A program made the translations under genes and the position numbers. Under the pieces are notes generated by a model. It saw only the letters and a program-made list of their open reading frames with translations. It searched no databases and was not told the DNA's origin. 64,000 bases of DNA from Nosema muscidifuracis (Eukaryota; Microsporidia; Nosematidae), in NCBI GenBank assembly GCA_028335825.1, contig JAIOKI010000020.1, forward strand, positions 248,001 to 312,000, read 5' to 3'. Below, piece by piece: positions 1-14,455 of the stretch (position 1 is its first letter; each line of letters opens with the position of its first letter).

Positions 1-400
1 AATTTAAATGTTATTTAGAATAAAAGCATCAGATATTGTATTTATAATATCTGTTAAAGTTAAAGATCTAAAGGTAGCATACTAAATTAAATTAGTAATG
101 TCTTAGCAGAATTTCATGTTTAATCCATTATAAATTTGTTAAAATAAAAAATAAAATGTATTAAGGTTAAGTTAAAATATACCATTGAATTTTTTATCAA
201 ACCGTATGATTATTATCAACGGAAATATTATTTATTTCGTTCTTATATTGCATATGAAATATTGTAGTTAAAAATAATAATTTTTACTTTAATTAAACCT
301 AATACTTAGATGTCTTCACGGATACTCTGTGTTTAATCAAGTAAGTATTGAAATAAGACAATTATTAAATTTTACTTTTTTTATAATTTTTACTAGTTCT
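1..400. other. AT-rich DNA, nothing recognised
   Basis: I see no long open frame, RNA gene or recognisable element fragment here. It may be the worn flank of the retroelement fossil that follows. Confidence 0.4.
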
Positions 401-1900
401 CTATACTCCGTTTCTATTTTAAATTTCCTTCACTTGATTCATATTCAAACTTTCTAATTCCTAAAAATACAGCATACATTTCTTTTTAACTAATTCCTTT
501 TCTGCATAAGCCAATATATAATCATCAATTCTCCATTATTGTTTTTATGCATAAGTACTTCCAAAAATGCCTACAATTCTTCTCATAATCTAATATTTTC
601 AACTTACCTAATGACTTTGAAAACTTTCTAAGATTCATTAAATTATATCTCTTTCCCCCTTAACTATATATTGAAATCATCGTCAATTTAAAATAATTCT
701 TTATAAAATTTTTAAAAACTTTTTACATCTGATACATCTTTATATCTGTACATTACAATGCTTTTTTCTTTATCTTCGAGAATGTTATATATTGATCTAT
801 CAAAGTAATTCCTAGAAGATTTACTTCTTTCTGTCCTAATTGTACTTTCTCAATATTAACTCTCATACTGTGCTCTTCTTTGTTCTTCCATATGACTTCT
901 ATACCTTTTTCTATATATTCCTTAAACACTGTATTCATAGTTCTTTGTAAACCCTATGCAAATTTTTAACCCCATCACCATCTATTCCACTTATAGGCTT
1001 TCTTATTAATCTCAAATGCTGTCTTATCTTTATCATTTTCTTTTAAATATATAGAGATTCTTGTGTAAGTCTTATTATATCCTTAGCATTATCTGAAAAC
1101 AATGGTTCTATCTACACTGTATTTGATGTTAATTGCTTTACTAATGTTTGAGTATTTTAAATTATTAAAGGTATTTATTTATCATCAACATTAGATAATT
1201 TGTAAGGATTTTTTAACGCAATCAAATTAGTTACCAATATTATACTTTCATCTGGTTTCTTCTATGCTCTTATAGAGGTTTTACGCTTGGCTTCGGATCA
1301 TCTGATTATCTTTATTTTTTCGTGCTTTTATTAAATGTTTCTGTATTTTTTATTAACACATAGGTAACTAATTGGCATTCTTCTCAGTATCCTTCTCTCT
1401 TTCAATTATTCTACATTTTTCTAATTTCAATATTTTTATCTCTTTTTTATCGCTGTGAAATACTTTTGTGATTTCTTTTTTAGTTCTTCAAGCTCTAATC
1501 AATTCATCAGTATTCTTCTCTTCAACATCACTCATTAAAAGTTTCTTCCATTCATCTAAAATCCTCAATACACTAGTACTATTGTTAACCATATTTTAAA
1601 ACTTAATCTTATTTACTTCTCTTTGTGTTCTAGTCTATTACAATTATAAAATCTCCTTATTTTTTCACTATTTTATCTTTCCGATCGAATCTTATTTATT
1701 ACACTTACAGCTACTTTTTTCTATTTTATCACTTTAAATATTATCTTCTAAAACTTTAACATATTATCTAGATTTTTAATAACTCTGTTTCCTTTTATAA
1801 ATATCTCTCAAGATCTTCTCAACCTGTTCGCTGCTCAATAACGTACCATAAATATCCTATATTACTCTAATAATAGTTAAGCCTCTCGATCATATTACTC
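400..1900 (-). mobile_element. Ty3/gypsy-like LTR retrotransposon fossil (pol region)
   Basis: Read on the minus strand, the stretch carries short fragments resembling the gypsy reverse transcriptase palm/thumb and the region before it. The clearest is at 753-938, where a 'VQLGQKEVNLLG' segment matches the usual 'K...G..EV.FLG' element of this family. A lysine-rich piece near 1,500-1,590 may be the upstream polyprotein. No long terminal repeats were identified. The copy is broken many times and looks old; edges are approximate. Family assignment rests on motif resemblance only. Confidence 0.5.
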
Positions 1901-3700
1901 AATATCTAAATCAATGTTCCTTGTGTTCGCCTTGTATATATTTATCATAAATATAAGATTAAATTATTAAAAATGATAACAGGTATTTCTATTAAAAGAA
2001 TCGTCTTCTAAGTTTCTGTATTTAATATCTCTTAATTCTTTGTTGAAGTTTCAATATTTCATTATTTTTATATCAATTCTAGTAATTTCAATACTGTAAC
2101 AATAAATTATTAAATTGTCACATTGGTATTTAGATAAAATTACTTTACTTCTGATGTTTACAAAAATGTATTAAATTCAAGATGTTGGCCTGATATTATC
2201 ATTACTAGTAGAGCTTCTATAACATTCTTAACCTATAATAAATATTTTAATTAATTTCATATCTACTATACTTTTCTTCAATTTATTTATTTTTTGATAG
2301 ATAATTACTTAAAATAAACTTCTTGAAATATATAAATATCAAAAAAATCTAGAACAATACTGCTATATAATATTTAATTATCATTAATCAAAAGTATCTT
2401 ATTAGAAAATATATTGATTTATAGTTTTAAATAACGCAGTAAAACTTTTTTCAGTCACATAGTAATTTCTTTTTGCTTGAATTTTTATTAAACGAAGAAA
2501 CTTAAACCGCATTTTTTCGTTAAATAATTGTGATAATATTGATTCACATCTTCTTTAAAGCCATTTGTTATCAGAATTAATGTTTTATTAAATCTAAAAT
2601 TCTAATGATACAAAATTTATATATTTCTTTTACCACTTAATAGATACTTCTCCAATAGCGAGTCTAATGATCCAAAAAATGTTTCCTAGATTTATGTATG
2701 AAATATGAATGTTAGAAAAGAAATAAAAATATAAATCTATTATGATTATAGGAAATAGTATATTAACAATTTCTGTTACAAAAACACAAAAGAAATAAGA
2801 AATATTTTTAATCATTAATTTGTTAGCATATAAGTGTTGCCAACGTACATTTCACCTGAAAAAGTTTTTTACTTTTGAGCAAATTCTGATAATTTTACCT
2901 TCTTTACAATATCCTATTTGACACCTCCTGCATGAATTAACATTTGTAACAGACTTAGTCTACAATTGTTTCATATTTGTTTTTTTTAGCTGTTCAAAAC
3001 TATTGAAAATCTTCAGCAAATTCTATTGTTAGCTTTAATAATATCTTGTCTCGAGATATTATCTTTTGTTGCTTTATAGATAGAATTTAGACATTTATAC
3101 AAACCAAATCAAAGATATCGGAATAAAACTTGGAGTGACCAACTTCAAGGCTTCGTAGTAATTTATTTTCCATATGATTAGTCATATATATTCAAAATTT
3201 AATTTTATTATAATATGAATCACCCACAGGTAAATGCATTATTATTTTCTATTGATACAAATTTATCTTTTAAACTAAATAAAAGTACCTTTTTGTTCGA
3301 CTTGCTTTTATAGATTGTATGAGTACAATTATCTGCAGTAATTTTTTTCGATGAAAATCTTGCCATGTTATCTTTATTTTATTTGACTGAATGGTCCCAA
3401 CTAGCGTAGTTTTTTATTATAAGATTTATTTCTGGGATTTGCTTGTGAAAAAGTTTTCTGTGGTCATAGTACTTCTGCAACACGTAAATGGCCTGGTGAA
3501 CTTGAGTAAAACATAATCAAAGAGTTATAGTAAAGAGAGTCTATTTTCATCTTTTCTAAAATTTGGAATTGCATTTATGAGGTATTTGATATCAATGTTC
3601 GATGCTACCAAAATTTGATTCTAGTTAATTTCTTTTTCCATTCCTTCACTTTATAAAAAAATATAAATAATTTTATTATAACTTCTAAAATGAAAATTTT
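1900..3700. other. AT-rich DNA with no identified gene
   Basis: There are only short chance frames (for example a 61-codon minus-strand frame at 2,630-2,815, hydrophobic because of its AT composition). I see no recognisable domain, tRNA or repeat array. The right part could contain the worn 5' end of the Merlin-like element that follows. Confidence 0.4.
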
Positions 3701-3719
3701 TGAATTAAAAAAAGATTAT

Positions 3720-4440
3720 TTATGATGAAAGATTATTAATGGATTTTCTAGTAGAACAAGAAATTCCGAGAGTTCCAATTTTAAGTAAGTTTTTGAAACT
3801 AATGTCTCATATAGATATTGTTGTTACCATAGGCGAAACAAAAAATATTCAGATAACGATAGTTTTCTCAAAAGAATTTTTTTCATCATGCCCACCTAAG
3901 CGCAAATAAACTTTTTTTATTATTTTAATGATAAAAGTAAGTTTAAAGCTATTCTTGGAGCTGTAATTAGATACTTGATACATGAGCAATAACAGTGTGA
4001 GTACTTGCTTTAATAAATTAGTTTTGGCCTTTTATTCACATTTATTAATTACAGAAAATGAGTGTTGAGGATTTATTGTTGAAATAATTATTTTTTGGTT
4101 ATAAATAAGTATGATCGAGGCAGACTTCTTGAGTATCAAGTTTGGGCGATGAGTGGTGTAGTATGAGCAGCCTAATGCTTTTTTTGAAATCGTCGAAGAT
4201 CATTCGCGAAATACGGTGAATAAGATAATTCAGAGAAAAATAGCAACCGGTACAATTATTTTAGCAAACATATGATTAAGCGATTAAACATTGAGATAAT
4301 ATATGCTTATTTAGGTTTTAGACACGAAAATGCAAATCATTCAGTTTTTTGTTGATACAGACACTGATGCACATACCAAAACTATTGAAAGTATTTGGTA
4401 TATTATATACAAAAGTTGAAGAAAATTAGTTTGATCACGG
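3720..4440 (+). mobile_element. Merlin/IS1016-like (ISXO2-type DDE) transposase remnant, copy 1
   Basis: The plus strand carries the hallmarks of an ISXO2-like transposase domain. 'IEADFLSIKFG' near 4,110-4,145 holds the first catalytic Asp. 'FFEIVEDHSRNTVNKII' near 4,175-4,225 is the central strand-helix block. A C-terminal block near 4,335-4,400 reads 'FVDTDTDAHTKTIESIW' and contains the catalytic Glu. In eukaryotes this fold defines Merlin transposons. Several frame changes and stops separate the blocks, so it is a pseudogene. A second copy of the same subfamily lies inverted at about 36 kb, and the two share near-identical DNA around 'gagtatcaagtttgggc'. Terminal repeats were not located. 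Confidence 0.65.
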
Positions 4441-4449
4441 TACTTTAAT

Positions 4450-6700
4450 GATTTTTGTTAGAAAAAATATGTTTTAAAAATTAAATTATTTTGAGATACT
4501 TTGATTGAAGAAATTTCGAACTTATTACATTTCATTAATCAATAAATTTTGTAATGTTATACTGTTGATCATTTGTTTTTTTAAAAAAGTGTGTGATGAA
4601 AGTTTAAAATAGAAGTTTAAACTTAATCCAAAATATCTGACTTGTTAGACATGTATTTCGTTAATCTACATCTTCCTTAGTATAAAATAGCTGTTCATAT
4701 GCAGTAATATTATCCCAGGATTGTAATAGTTTTCTCTGGTATAAATTTAAAATATTTATAATTTTGAATACCATAGCCAATTTACCTGCTTTTAAGCTTT
4801 GGCCTCACAGATTTTTTATTAAATGAATGATTTAAGAATTTCCAACAAGTATTTCTGTTTATAGTTTTAGGAAAAAATTGGACTCCATATATTTTTCTAC
4901 AAAAAGGAATGCTTCAAATTATTTTATTCATATGCAGCTCGTGCATATAATATTTCAATAAGTACAGCAAGTTTTGCTAAAGAAAAACTCTAATTGAATT
5001 CCAATACTTTATCTTCTTTTCTATTGTGCATGTTTTATATGGTTCGTAATACGGTGGTCGATTATCAATAAAAATTAAGTACTAGCTTGACATTTCATTA
5101 TATGATGTTTTGCATATTCTGTTGAGCCTATTTCTTGATATAAAACTTTATGAAGTGATGGTATTTCGGTGTGCTACCTACTTGTATTTTTTCATAAAAA
5201 GATTAATTTTTCGCTACATGTTATTCATTCGTTTCTAATTCACTTCTTTTAGAACTTGTAGGTGATCTTGTATTTTTCATTTACAACTGATATCACAATA
5301 TTTTTTCCTGTTCATCTTTAGTATCTGTAGATTTAATCCTATTTTCATTTCTATCTGATATATCTTCGTTTTAAAAAAACTTAGCTTTAATGATTTTGAA
5401 AACTTTTTTTTTTCAATATCATTTTATATTCTGAATACTAAGACTTTCTTATTTGTTTTGACATTTTATGAGTAAATAGTTGCCTATATTACTAATAAAA
5501 TATAAACTATTATTGAAATTTCATTTTTGTTAATTTTTTACATATAAATCTACTTCTAATTAAATTTTGATTGAACTACTTAAAAAACAATCTTTGGAGT
5601 AGCTTGTATTTATTGCGTTAAAAATATTATTTTGACTAATTTTTTATCGCCTACTTTGGATGTAAATTGGAGATGTTTAATTCTAGTTGTGAATAATTTC
5701 AAAATATATTATCTGTTATTAATAATAGATTTTTCATAACAGCTCTATAAATGTTAATGATTATCTAAAAAATATAATATTTTTTCACTTACCCAAATAG
5801 TCATAAGTAATTTACCGGTTAAAAAGGCATTATTATTACAATCAGCTAAGAACTCTCATATATGGGACCAATTAAAAAATCCTGCTAAAATGTAGCATGA
5901 ATAGCGTTTCCAGCCATATATTGAAGTGAGCTGAGACTGAAGGTAAATTAAAAGCTGAAATAAATATTTCGTATGGCATAACACGTCTACTCATGATACT
6001 GAAAATGTGTTTATTTGAAGAACTCTGTTATATTGGCTTAATGCACAAATCAAACGATAAATTGTCTAATATTCCGGCACATATATATCTATTACCGATA
6101 AACAGCACTTAAGTAATAGATCTGGAATAATTCAGGATACTAATATAGGCCAAGTTTAATCTTCTAGTGGCAACACTATTAGAGTGATTATGCAGATTAA
6201 AGTTTATTATTTGAAGAATTCAAATAATCAGGTTATAAAAATCACTTCGTTCGTAATTACTAACGATCCAGCTTACTTTTACTATAAGCGTAGACTTTGA
6301 TATCAGGTTTGTTATAGTAAGTATGAAGTTATTACTACTTTCTTTAGTAAAAATCACTTACTTCAGTAACTTCTTCGATAATTGAACATAATCTTCGAAT
6401 TTAATCTTATTGGTTGTAATCATATGTAATACATAGATTTCGTCACAAGCATGAATTTTGATTCCAACGACACAAGTAAACTTTTTGGATTCGACAATGT
6501 ATATCACTGAATTTTTAAAAAGAGAAATAATTTAATTGATGCTAATAATTTCGTGTATAAATTGAATAGTACAGCTAAAATAATGATAGAACTCAATTTA
6601 GATATTTTTTTAATGAAAATATCGAAGTTTTATGTATGTACAAAGGTAAACATAATATTTAAAAAATGTATAATAAATTTGTAATTGGAGCGCGAGAATA
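4450..6700. other. AT-rich DNA, possibly worn transposon sequence
   Basis: No gene is recognised. The minus strand between about 4,680 and 5,350 has slightly longer protein-like runs, such as a 'WNSIRVFL' stretch near 5,000, that suggest an old transposase, but I cannot name a family. The rest shows nothing. Confidence 0.3.
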
Positions 6701-9700
6701 TTAGTAAATTACGAAAAGAAAATTGATTATGAGATAGCTAAAAATTACGCTAAGAAATTATATGTTAAAGAAACATCCTTTGATGCAGTCGAATCATACC
6801 AGTGAAAAAAGATTATCGATTTCTAAATCAGATTACTAATAAGACTAGATATAATGGTTATATACCCCAAAAATATATATATTTAAGCATCTAATTTAAT
6901 TTCTTCCCTTAATCCACACAAAAGTTATTCCAAAATAATTAGATGTTCATTATAAGAGAACCACAATCTCTAAATTTCTATTTCTTTTTTTGGCTTTCTT
7001 TCTGCAACCATTCCATTAAGTTCTACTTCAATCAATATTTAAATATCTTTAAGAGTATTAAGATACTACAAGAAACTAAAATTATTTTTATTAATTATCT
7101 TATAAAGTTTTGAATAAAATCATTTGGCGATATTATTAGCTCATCCCGAAGAGTACAATAGTGAGATAATATGTCATTATCACAGAATGACCTGATAAAA
7201 GATAGCTAATAAAAATTGTATATATTTCTTATAAAGTTCCAAAATCATCAATTGGAATTAGAGCTAAAGCAGTAAACATCTGTACAAAGTCTCAAAATAT
7301 CTATTTAAAATATATAATGAGACAGTTCGCAAACTCTGAACACTCTTCTATTATCTTGTCTAAAGTAAAAAAACATTCTGTATCTGAGCATATAAGGAGA
7401 ACATTCTTATTGTATTATAGGTATCTGCTTCAAAATCTATTTGTATTGTATTAGAAATTACTAATTGATTGGGCAGAGAAGAACAATTTAGACTAAAAAC
7501 ATTAACATAGGTTTTTTTCAATTTTATTCTAAAGAAAACAATAGATAGAGAAAAACTCTGTTCATTGAAATCTCCGTTTATAATATATATTTGATTTAAA
7601 TAACTCGAAGAAGACTTAAAATCGCTCTATATCACAAGCAAAAATATTTTTTCACTATCTAACTCAGTATTCAAGAGAATTTTTCTGCCATTTGATTAAT
7701 TAAGTTTAGTAATATCAAAATTAGCTGAATCTGAAAACCAGTAAATATCATGTAATTAGAATTCCACTTTAAATAGAAGTACACTATCAAATGATACCAT
7801 TCTTGCAATTTTATAAGAACCAAACTCATAATTTTAACAAAAAAATAATGGTCTTATAATATGTTTATTTAATGAAATAAATAGTAAATTAGCAAGTATA
7901 GCTATTATATTTCTCTCCATTGTAGATGAAAGAACGTTTTTGAAATACATAATGTACATATAGTCACTGATTGATTCAATATGTTCATCATTAAAATTGA
8001 TTGCTCTTCCATTACAATTTGTATTGAAGCATTTCAATTGGTATCTTTACTCCTGTGTTCATAGATATAATCATATATAATTGAGACTTGATTTCATTTT
8101 GGTCGTTTATTCAAAAGAAATCTATAATATATAGGAGTTGTTCTTTTTAATTTTTGAACGTTTTGAGAAATCTCCAGATATCATATACCACATATTGATA
8201 CTCTTGGGAAGTCTAGGTTTTGTAATGCTAGATACAACCTTATGATATTACTATATTAAAGTTGAACAAAGTGATAAAGAGAAAACTGCCTTCTTAAATA
8301 AGGTGGATTATATGAGTCTAAAGAGTTTGTATGTATCGTATAATTTCTCAACCACCTTTCAAAATATATATACGAGATTTTTATGAGGAAAGAGGTATAT
8401 TTGTTTTTTATCTAAATAATATTATTGTCTCATCGTACAATACGAATGATCACGAGAAATATTTAGATTGATATTAAGAAAATAAAATCAAATGTAGGTT
8501 TTTAAGTCGATAATTAAAATCTTGAGGGTTGTAAATGCTAAAGGTATTATTAACCCAAACTCATAAAAGTTTTAGTAATTGATAACTTCTCTATTTAGGC
8601 GATGCTAAAAGAGTTACTCTCGTTCTTGGGACAACAAAATAATGTAGTGAATTTATACCAGGATATGCAGTTGTTATGATTCCTCTCTTTGATAAACTAA
8701 AGAACGGCCAAAAATCACCTGTAGTAAATGAATATGTTTCCGCAGCTTTAAAGAAATCTGGAAATAATAGATCAAGGTTTGGAATGTACATAACCTGATT
8801 TTATCGAAAATCTTTTCTGATTATTAATGCGTCGTATTATAGAATCAGTGCGATCTTAGCGCAAAAAACTAGCTAGCTGCTAAAGAATTGCTTGAGATAG
8901 TTAGGGAAACTAAATATTATAAACACTACTTTTTTGGAAAATAACTCACATTGAAAACTGACCATTAATTCTCAAATAATGATTTTGATATGGTCATTGA
9001 GATTGAAGACATTTTCATTTAAAGCAAGTATATATGTGAGGTTCTAATGTAGCTGATGGGCTTATTAAGATGCAAAAAATTCCAAATTGTGTCATGAAGT
9101 GAAATGTTCGACCAATAATAATAAGAAAATAAGATCATAAAAGAATATTATAAAGTATATGAACATTTTTCAGTGAACATAATGTATTTCTTAATTGTTC
9201 CAAGTATAATTGAAACACTGTTAGAGAGGATGTAGAAAGAAACTTGTTAAACAGGTCTTTGATATTCACGAAGACAGGAGAACCTAGGATGAATACTAAA
9301 AATAAGGTTATAGTTTCCAAAGTCCGTAATGTTTTTTAAAAAGTGGACCTGATTGAAAGGATCCTTTAAAGAGGTTAACGTATTTATTATTGTAGATATT
9401 ATCAATATACAAAATGAATATAAATTCAGTTTCTTTCCAGCAAAAGAGACATATTTATAGAAAAATTTATTCTAGAGTTGATAATAAATAGGAAAAGGTG
9501 CACCAAAAATAATTCTTTTCCATTTAGTATTGGAATATAAGAATAGCACAACTCAGTCAAAATATGGAATGACTTGGGACTTTGCATAAACATCAAAATA
9601 TCAGACAGTAGAATTCGTAGTAATAATTAATCGAACGGTGTGAAAAAGATTCAAAAGTTTTCGGGTTTGGAGAACTCAATTAGGAAAGATGTTGTGCTAA
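6700..9700 (+). mobile_element. Ty3/gypsy-like LTR retrotransposon fossil (pol region)
   Basis: Plus-strand fragments appear in gypsy pol order. Near 8,230-8,330 lies 'YYYIKVEQSDKEKTAF', the reverse-transcriptase segment that normally follows the LD..SGY box. Near 8,525-8,560 is 'VVNAKGIINPN', the end of the palm. Near 8,645-8,740 is 'EFIPGYAVVMIPLFDKLKNG', the thumb/connection. At 8,880-8,965 is an RNase H block with 'AAKELLEIVRETKYYKHY', and near 9,030-9,070 'GSNVADGL', the usual end of RNase H. DNA to about 9,700 may be integrase. The copy is broken many times and old, and no terminal repeats were found. Confidence 0.7.
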
Positions 9701-11280
9701 TCTCAGGTGAGTGAACAAAAAAATGTCTGCTTTATATAGAAACATATAAAGGGTTTTTAATGATTTTCTTTGTGTATTCTTTGTTTTAGTCATTATATGT
9801 TCTCCTCATTTTCTGTCTTCTTCTTCAAAAATTGTTTAATAAAAATTCGTTTTGAGAAAAAATAAAAAAATATGTAGTTTGATACCATAGGTGCATACAT
9901 AAAGTAACTTTTGCTTTTAATTTATCTTTTAATATATTGATCAACATTACTCTCATAGTAAAACATGGATGGTTAAATGAGATTGTCATATTAAAAGGAT
10001 TAGGGACTAGCATTTTGAGAATAAACAAACATAAACTAAAAAATAGTAGAAGAGGTTTGTAGCAATTATAAAAAAATTTTAGATAGGTAGAATGAGGATC
10101 GATTTCGCATTTGAGATAGGTTACAGAGTGATCATCTAAGAAAAAAAAACTCTACAGATTAGTTGACAGTAGAATGACTGCTTTGTTTTGTAATAATCAG
10201 ATCAATACCTCTTGATTATATATTAAAAATTTGAAATATATATTGAATAAAGCAAACTGAGATTGAATAAATTTTGGCCTTTTTAAAGAAATGTTGTAGC
10301 AGTGCAATAAATGGTATACTGCTTAGAAACAGTCAGTTTCTCTACAATCATCAAACATAAATAATAGAAAATCATCAATAGTATAAACCCCGATATTTCC
10401 AACGAAAATAAGGCATTTAAATTTAATAGAAATATATTTTTATTTAATATATATGAGGGCTACAAACGATCAATTAGAAAAAAACAGACAAAAACAATTT
10501 TAAAGAAGCTGATAAACTTAGAACATACTTTCTCATAAGTTTTTAATGTCTAAGATCAGTATATGTACAACTTTAGTCTACTTAAGAGGTTTTATAGAAT
10601 GCCAAGATGAAATTTAAAGCTAGTAAATAAAACATTTTGTGAAAAGCACAACGTAAATGCCTCACTTAAAAAGTTTAAGAAAAATGCTCTAATTCATATT
10701 ACAAGTACTTTGGAAAACCGTCACAAACCACTTATACAAGCAAAATGACCCATTAAAAGAATGAATAAAGATAGAAAAGTAATATAAGGGGTCATAGGTC
10801 GCATCCAAGAAAAAGTATTTACATGTTAAGAATTTTTTCGTAAATGAAATAAGAAAAGCAAAAGACATAGAAGTACTTTTGTAAGAAAAAGTATAAAATC
10901 CTAAGAGACAACGTGAATGAAGATAATAAATCATTTAAACAAAAATTTAGATAAACATATAAATTACTTATTCTCAAAATTATCTGATGTTGTTGGAATT
11001 ATACAAATTTCACAGTCGATGTATCAAGAGATAAAAAACAAAGTGAATATATAATATCCAAAATTGTCATAAACTTGACTATATATTCTTGATAAATCAA
11101 TTAATTTAGTCTATTTTTATTTCTAAGTGTTTCTTTTTTACGTCATTAAATTGACGTTTGATTAATATGAAAGTATACCACAATATTCTTTTTTACTAAT
11201 AATCTTTGTCTACGGTATGCTGAAAGAATTGCAAAATATAATAAAAAAAGTTAGAAATATTTGAGAAGTCTAAATCGAAG
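9700..11280. other. AT-rich DNA with no identified gene
   Basis: Minus-strand frames at 9,825-10,028 and 10,689-10,934 are short, Phe/Ser-rich and lack any recognisable domain, as expected for chance frames in DNA of this composition. The right end probably contains the decayed 5' part of the LINE that follows. Confidence 0.4.
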
Positions 11281-12860
11281 CTGACAATAATAAAAAACAA
11301 AATTAATAAGAGACATTATGAAGATATATACAAAGATCATAGTAAGAAAAATAAAATATTCTTATATATGAAAAAAAGCACAACTTCTACTACAAAAGAA
11401 TAGAATTTAGAAAATTTAAAATTTACAAAGAAGTTACGGAAGAATCCAGATAATAAATATTGATGTTCCTTCCAAAAAAGTAATAGAATTATGAAATAAA
11501 ATGTGAGGACAAGGCTTATTTGACAACACTAATATATTTAAAAAAATACTATCCAATGCATGCATACAGCAAACGACACAGTTTCGAATATCTAACAAGA
11601 AATTGTTTTTTATTATCATATTTAAATACTACTGAGTTGAATAAAATATTAAATTGTTTGCATGCAACTTTGTATGAGTTAATAAAATCAGAATGCATCG
11701 AAGAAGAAAACTGATTATACACGGGAATTTAGTATCTGATCTCTAAAAAGAGGCAAAAAACGACTCGGAATTTAGATCGGTGATCTGCATATTGAATACA
11801 TATAAACTTATGACTAAATATGTAACAAAAATGATGCAATTCGAATTAGAAAATAGAAAGATCATATAAAATAACTATATGGATACGATTAGAAACGTGC
11901 AAAATCCCAAAGAAAAGGCAATTATCGACTTTTTATTAAATGATTAATATAAATGATAGCAGTATGAACTGATTGGTCATAGATACTTAATGTCCTGCAT
12001 ATAATCCATAAATTTATCTAAATTGGTGACAAAATTTATCAAAGCAGTGGAATATAAACAAATAAATACTCGGAGACGACATCTTACTCCTTCCTTACTT
12101 TTTTTATAATAATGGATTCCCAAATAAAAGATTCAATAGTCTATTTTAAATGTACAAATACCACCAACAAAAGAATTTAGCTACAGAAATAATCATTTGC
12201 TATTTATTGATGATATAAAAATACTAGAAGAAATCGTTAAAAAAGATAAAAAGATTCTTAGCAGCGCTGGTTTGCAAATGAATACATTAAATCAATTACA
12301 AATTCTTTTTTTACAGTAAATACTGAAATAAATATTTTTGAATAATTAAAGATAAAAATACGGAAACCAGGTATAAATAATTGGAACATCATAAGATGTA
12401 AAATTGTGATAAACATTTCTTTTGTCTTAATAAACAATTCAATGGCGTAAAAAAATACATAAATTTTGAAAAACTATTTTTTTCTTAAATTAAATCATGA
12501 CACAGAATCTGATTTCTATAAAATAATTTATCGCGACGAACATGATTAAAATTCAGCTTATCTAAAAATCTTTCATTAATGACCAAAAAATTTACTTGTA
12601 AGTTCACATAGAAAAACAAGATCCCATCTAACTGTAGACTAAGTTTTGAGAGTAAAATTTACCACTCCAAGAAATTGTAAACCTTATCGATAAGTTTAAA
12701 AACACAATCGAATTATAACCAAAAGAACAAGAAAGAGTAAAAATTATGTTCCGAGATAATAACCAAGAGGTGGTACGAAATTAGGGCCTGGCCAAGCATA
12801 TTCGTAAATATAAAAATTAACTTCTTATTTATAGAAGAAGAATACAGAAGAACCGATGTT
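11280..12860 (+). mobile_element. R4/Dong-like LINE remnant, plus strand
   Basis: The plus strand shows the middle of a non-LTR reverse transcriptase. Near 11,736-11,870 there is a 'LISKKRQ' block followed by sequence like the 'RPITC...YK' segment typical of this family. 'FIDDIKILEEIV' at 12,203-12,238 is the catalytic Y/F-x-D-D box, followed by 'LQMN'. The same boxes occur in the minus-strand copies at 22.9-30.1 kb, so these belong to one family. The frame is interrupted by many stops and shifts. The 5' and 3' ends are too decayed to place. Confidence 0.6.
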
Positions 12861-12864
12861 AATA

Positions 12865-13440
12865 CGAACTATATCAAAGCAGGCTTTTTAGAGATTTCGA
12901 AGATATAAAAAAATAATAAAACAAACCTTAAGATGAGAGCTGGTGATGTGAGCAAGTTTGATTGTCTATATGATTCAAAAAAAAGAAAACTATACCCAAG
13001 TAGATTGTAAGGAACTTTTTCCAAATCATCTTTTTTTAAAAATAAGAACAAATACGTAACTTTCCCTGGAGTCAATGAATTCATTGATATTATCAGTATG
13101 TTAGAGAATGACATAGATAGCGTCTTAAGAATAAGTAAGATGAGCGAGTAAAATTTCAATGTGCTTACATCATTTGAAATAATTAATAAGATTATTAAAT
13201 ATAATATATAACGTCATTAAATTAAATGAAAAATGTTTGGTTTGACCTAATTACGAAATTTCAACCTTTTATTTTCAAATAATTCAACATTTTTTAACAA
13301 TGAGCTGGCGTGTAAATGACGAATATATATTGTTATTAAAAAACATATATAAATAAAGAAGCCTTGAAATGGCATGAAAGAAAATGACATCTTTACATTG
13401 ACCTCAGTATAAAGCAATAAAAAAAATATTTAAGAATTAG
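12865..13440. other. Unassigned AT-rich stretch
   Basis: A 96-codon minus-strand frame at 12,869-13,159 looks like a composition artefact. The plus strand of the same stretch reads as broken but more polar peptide ('MRAGDVSKFDCLYDSKK') and may be part of an old element. No domain is recognised. Confidence 0.3.
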
Positions 13441-14320
13441 AAGTAATGATGGAATTTTTAAAATATAGTAATACTTATTTAATTCCAAGAGAGAGCTTCA
13501 AGACTGGAAAAAAACTTCAGACATTAACTTGTCTTTCAAACTTGTGAAAATTAATCTTCATATACGTATTGAAGGTGATATAATTAGAACTAGAAGATAA
13601 AAACATCTTAAGTTACAATCAGCCTAGTACTTTTATAGGTATTCAAGGAACACAAAGCAAACAATGACATATATTACCATTAATTTAAAGCATAAAAACA
13701 ATCTTAAAATCTTGTACATAGATATAAAGAAAGCTTTCGATTAAATTGATCATAATTATTTCCTACATTGCATACAAGCACTAGTCTTACCCGAATGAAT
13801 ACATAAGTTCATTGAGGCCTCAACTAAGAAATAGAGTATAGAAATATTCTATAGAAAAATAAGATTCTAAAAAAGAAGATAGAAAAGATATATTGAAGGA
13901 GACAGTCGTAATTCTATTATATATTATGTTTATACACACTTCATCAGACTTTTGAATAGTAGGTCTCCAAAAATACGGATACAAATGACTAAATACTAAA
14001 GTTATGTCACTAATCATTTTCTCTTAATAGACGATATATTAGATAAATTTTTTAAGAAGACAGAACAGTTCTGTAAAAATATGAACTGGAAAATCAACTC
14101 TAAAAAATTTGTTACAAAAGAAGTAAGTATCTATACCAATATGATAAAATTAGATGCTACTAACTCGTATAAATATCTTGAAATCACAGAGATTTCGGAA
14201 TATGAACACGTAGGAAAAATCAAGAACTTGATTGGCCTTGAAATGAGCAGGCGAGAAAAAGATATAACTAAGACCAATATGTCTAAGAAAACATTTTAAG
14301 GATTCAAATGAATTTGCACT
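13440..14320 (+). mobile_element. R4/Dong-like LINE remnant, second plus-strand copy
   Basis: 'YIDIKKAFD' at 13,715-13,741 is the reverse-transcriptase motif normally written DxxKAFD, followed by 'IDHNYFLHCIQAL'. An open piece at 14,081-14,299 contains 'TNSYKYLEITE', matching the 'SYKYL' block downstream of the FIDD box in the copy at 24.1 kb. The FIDD box itself is not intact, and the order of blocks implies internal deletion. It sits immediately 5' of the Tc1/mariner insertion. Confidence 0.6.
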
Positions 14321-14340
14321 TTCATCATTTAATTATTATA

Positions 14341-14455
14341 CACTAATGAAATTTAATTTGGATTTTTTTCTATTATAATTGAAAATATTCATGGTCTGAT
14401 GAATATATTAAAGATTTACTTTAAATAAAGTAAAATATTACTTAATGCTTTAAAA
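14341..14455 (+). repeat. Left terminal inverted repeat of the Tc1/mariner element
   Basis: This stretch matches the reverse complement of 15,424-15,537 with scattered differences. The best-conserved core is 'taaagtaaaatattacttaatg'-like sequence at its inner end. Long repeats of this kind occur in some Tc1 families. Confidence 0.85.

Noticed and set aside
8591-8791. Minus-strand 66-codon open frame
   Set aside because: It is antisense to the reverse-transcriptase thumb region of the plus-strand gypsy fossil, which explains its protein-like look.
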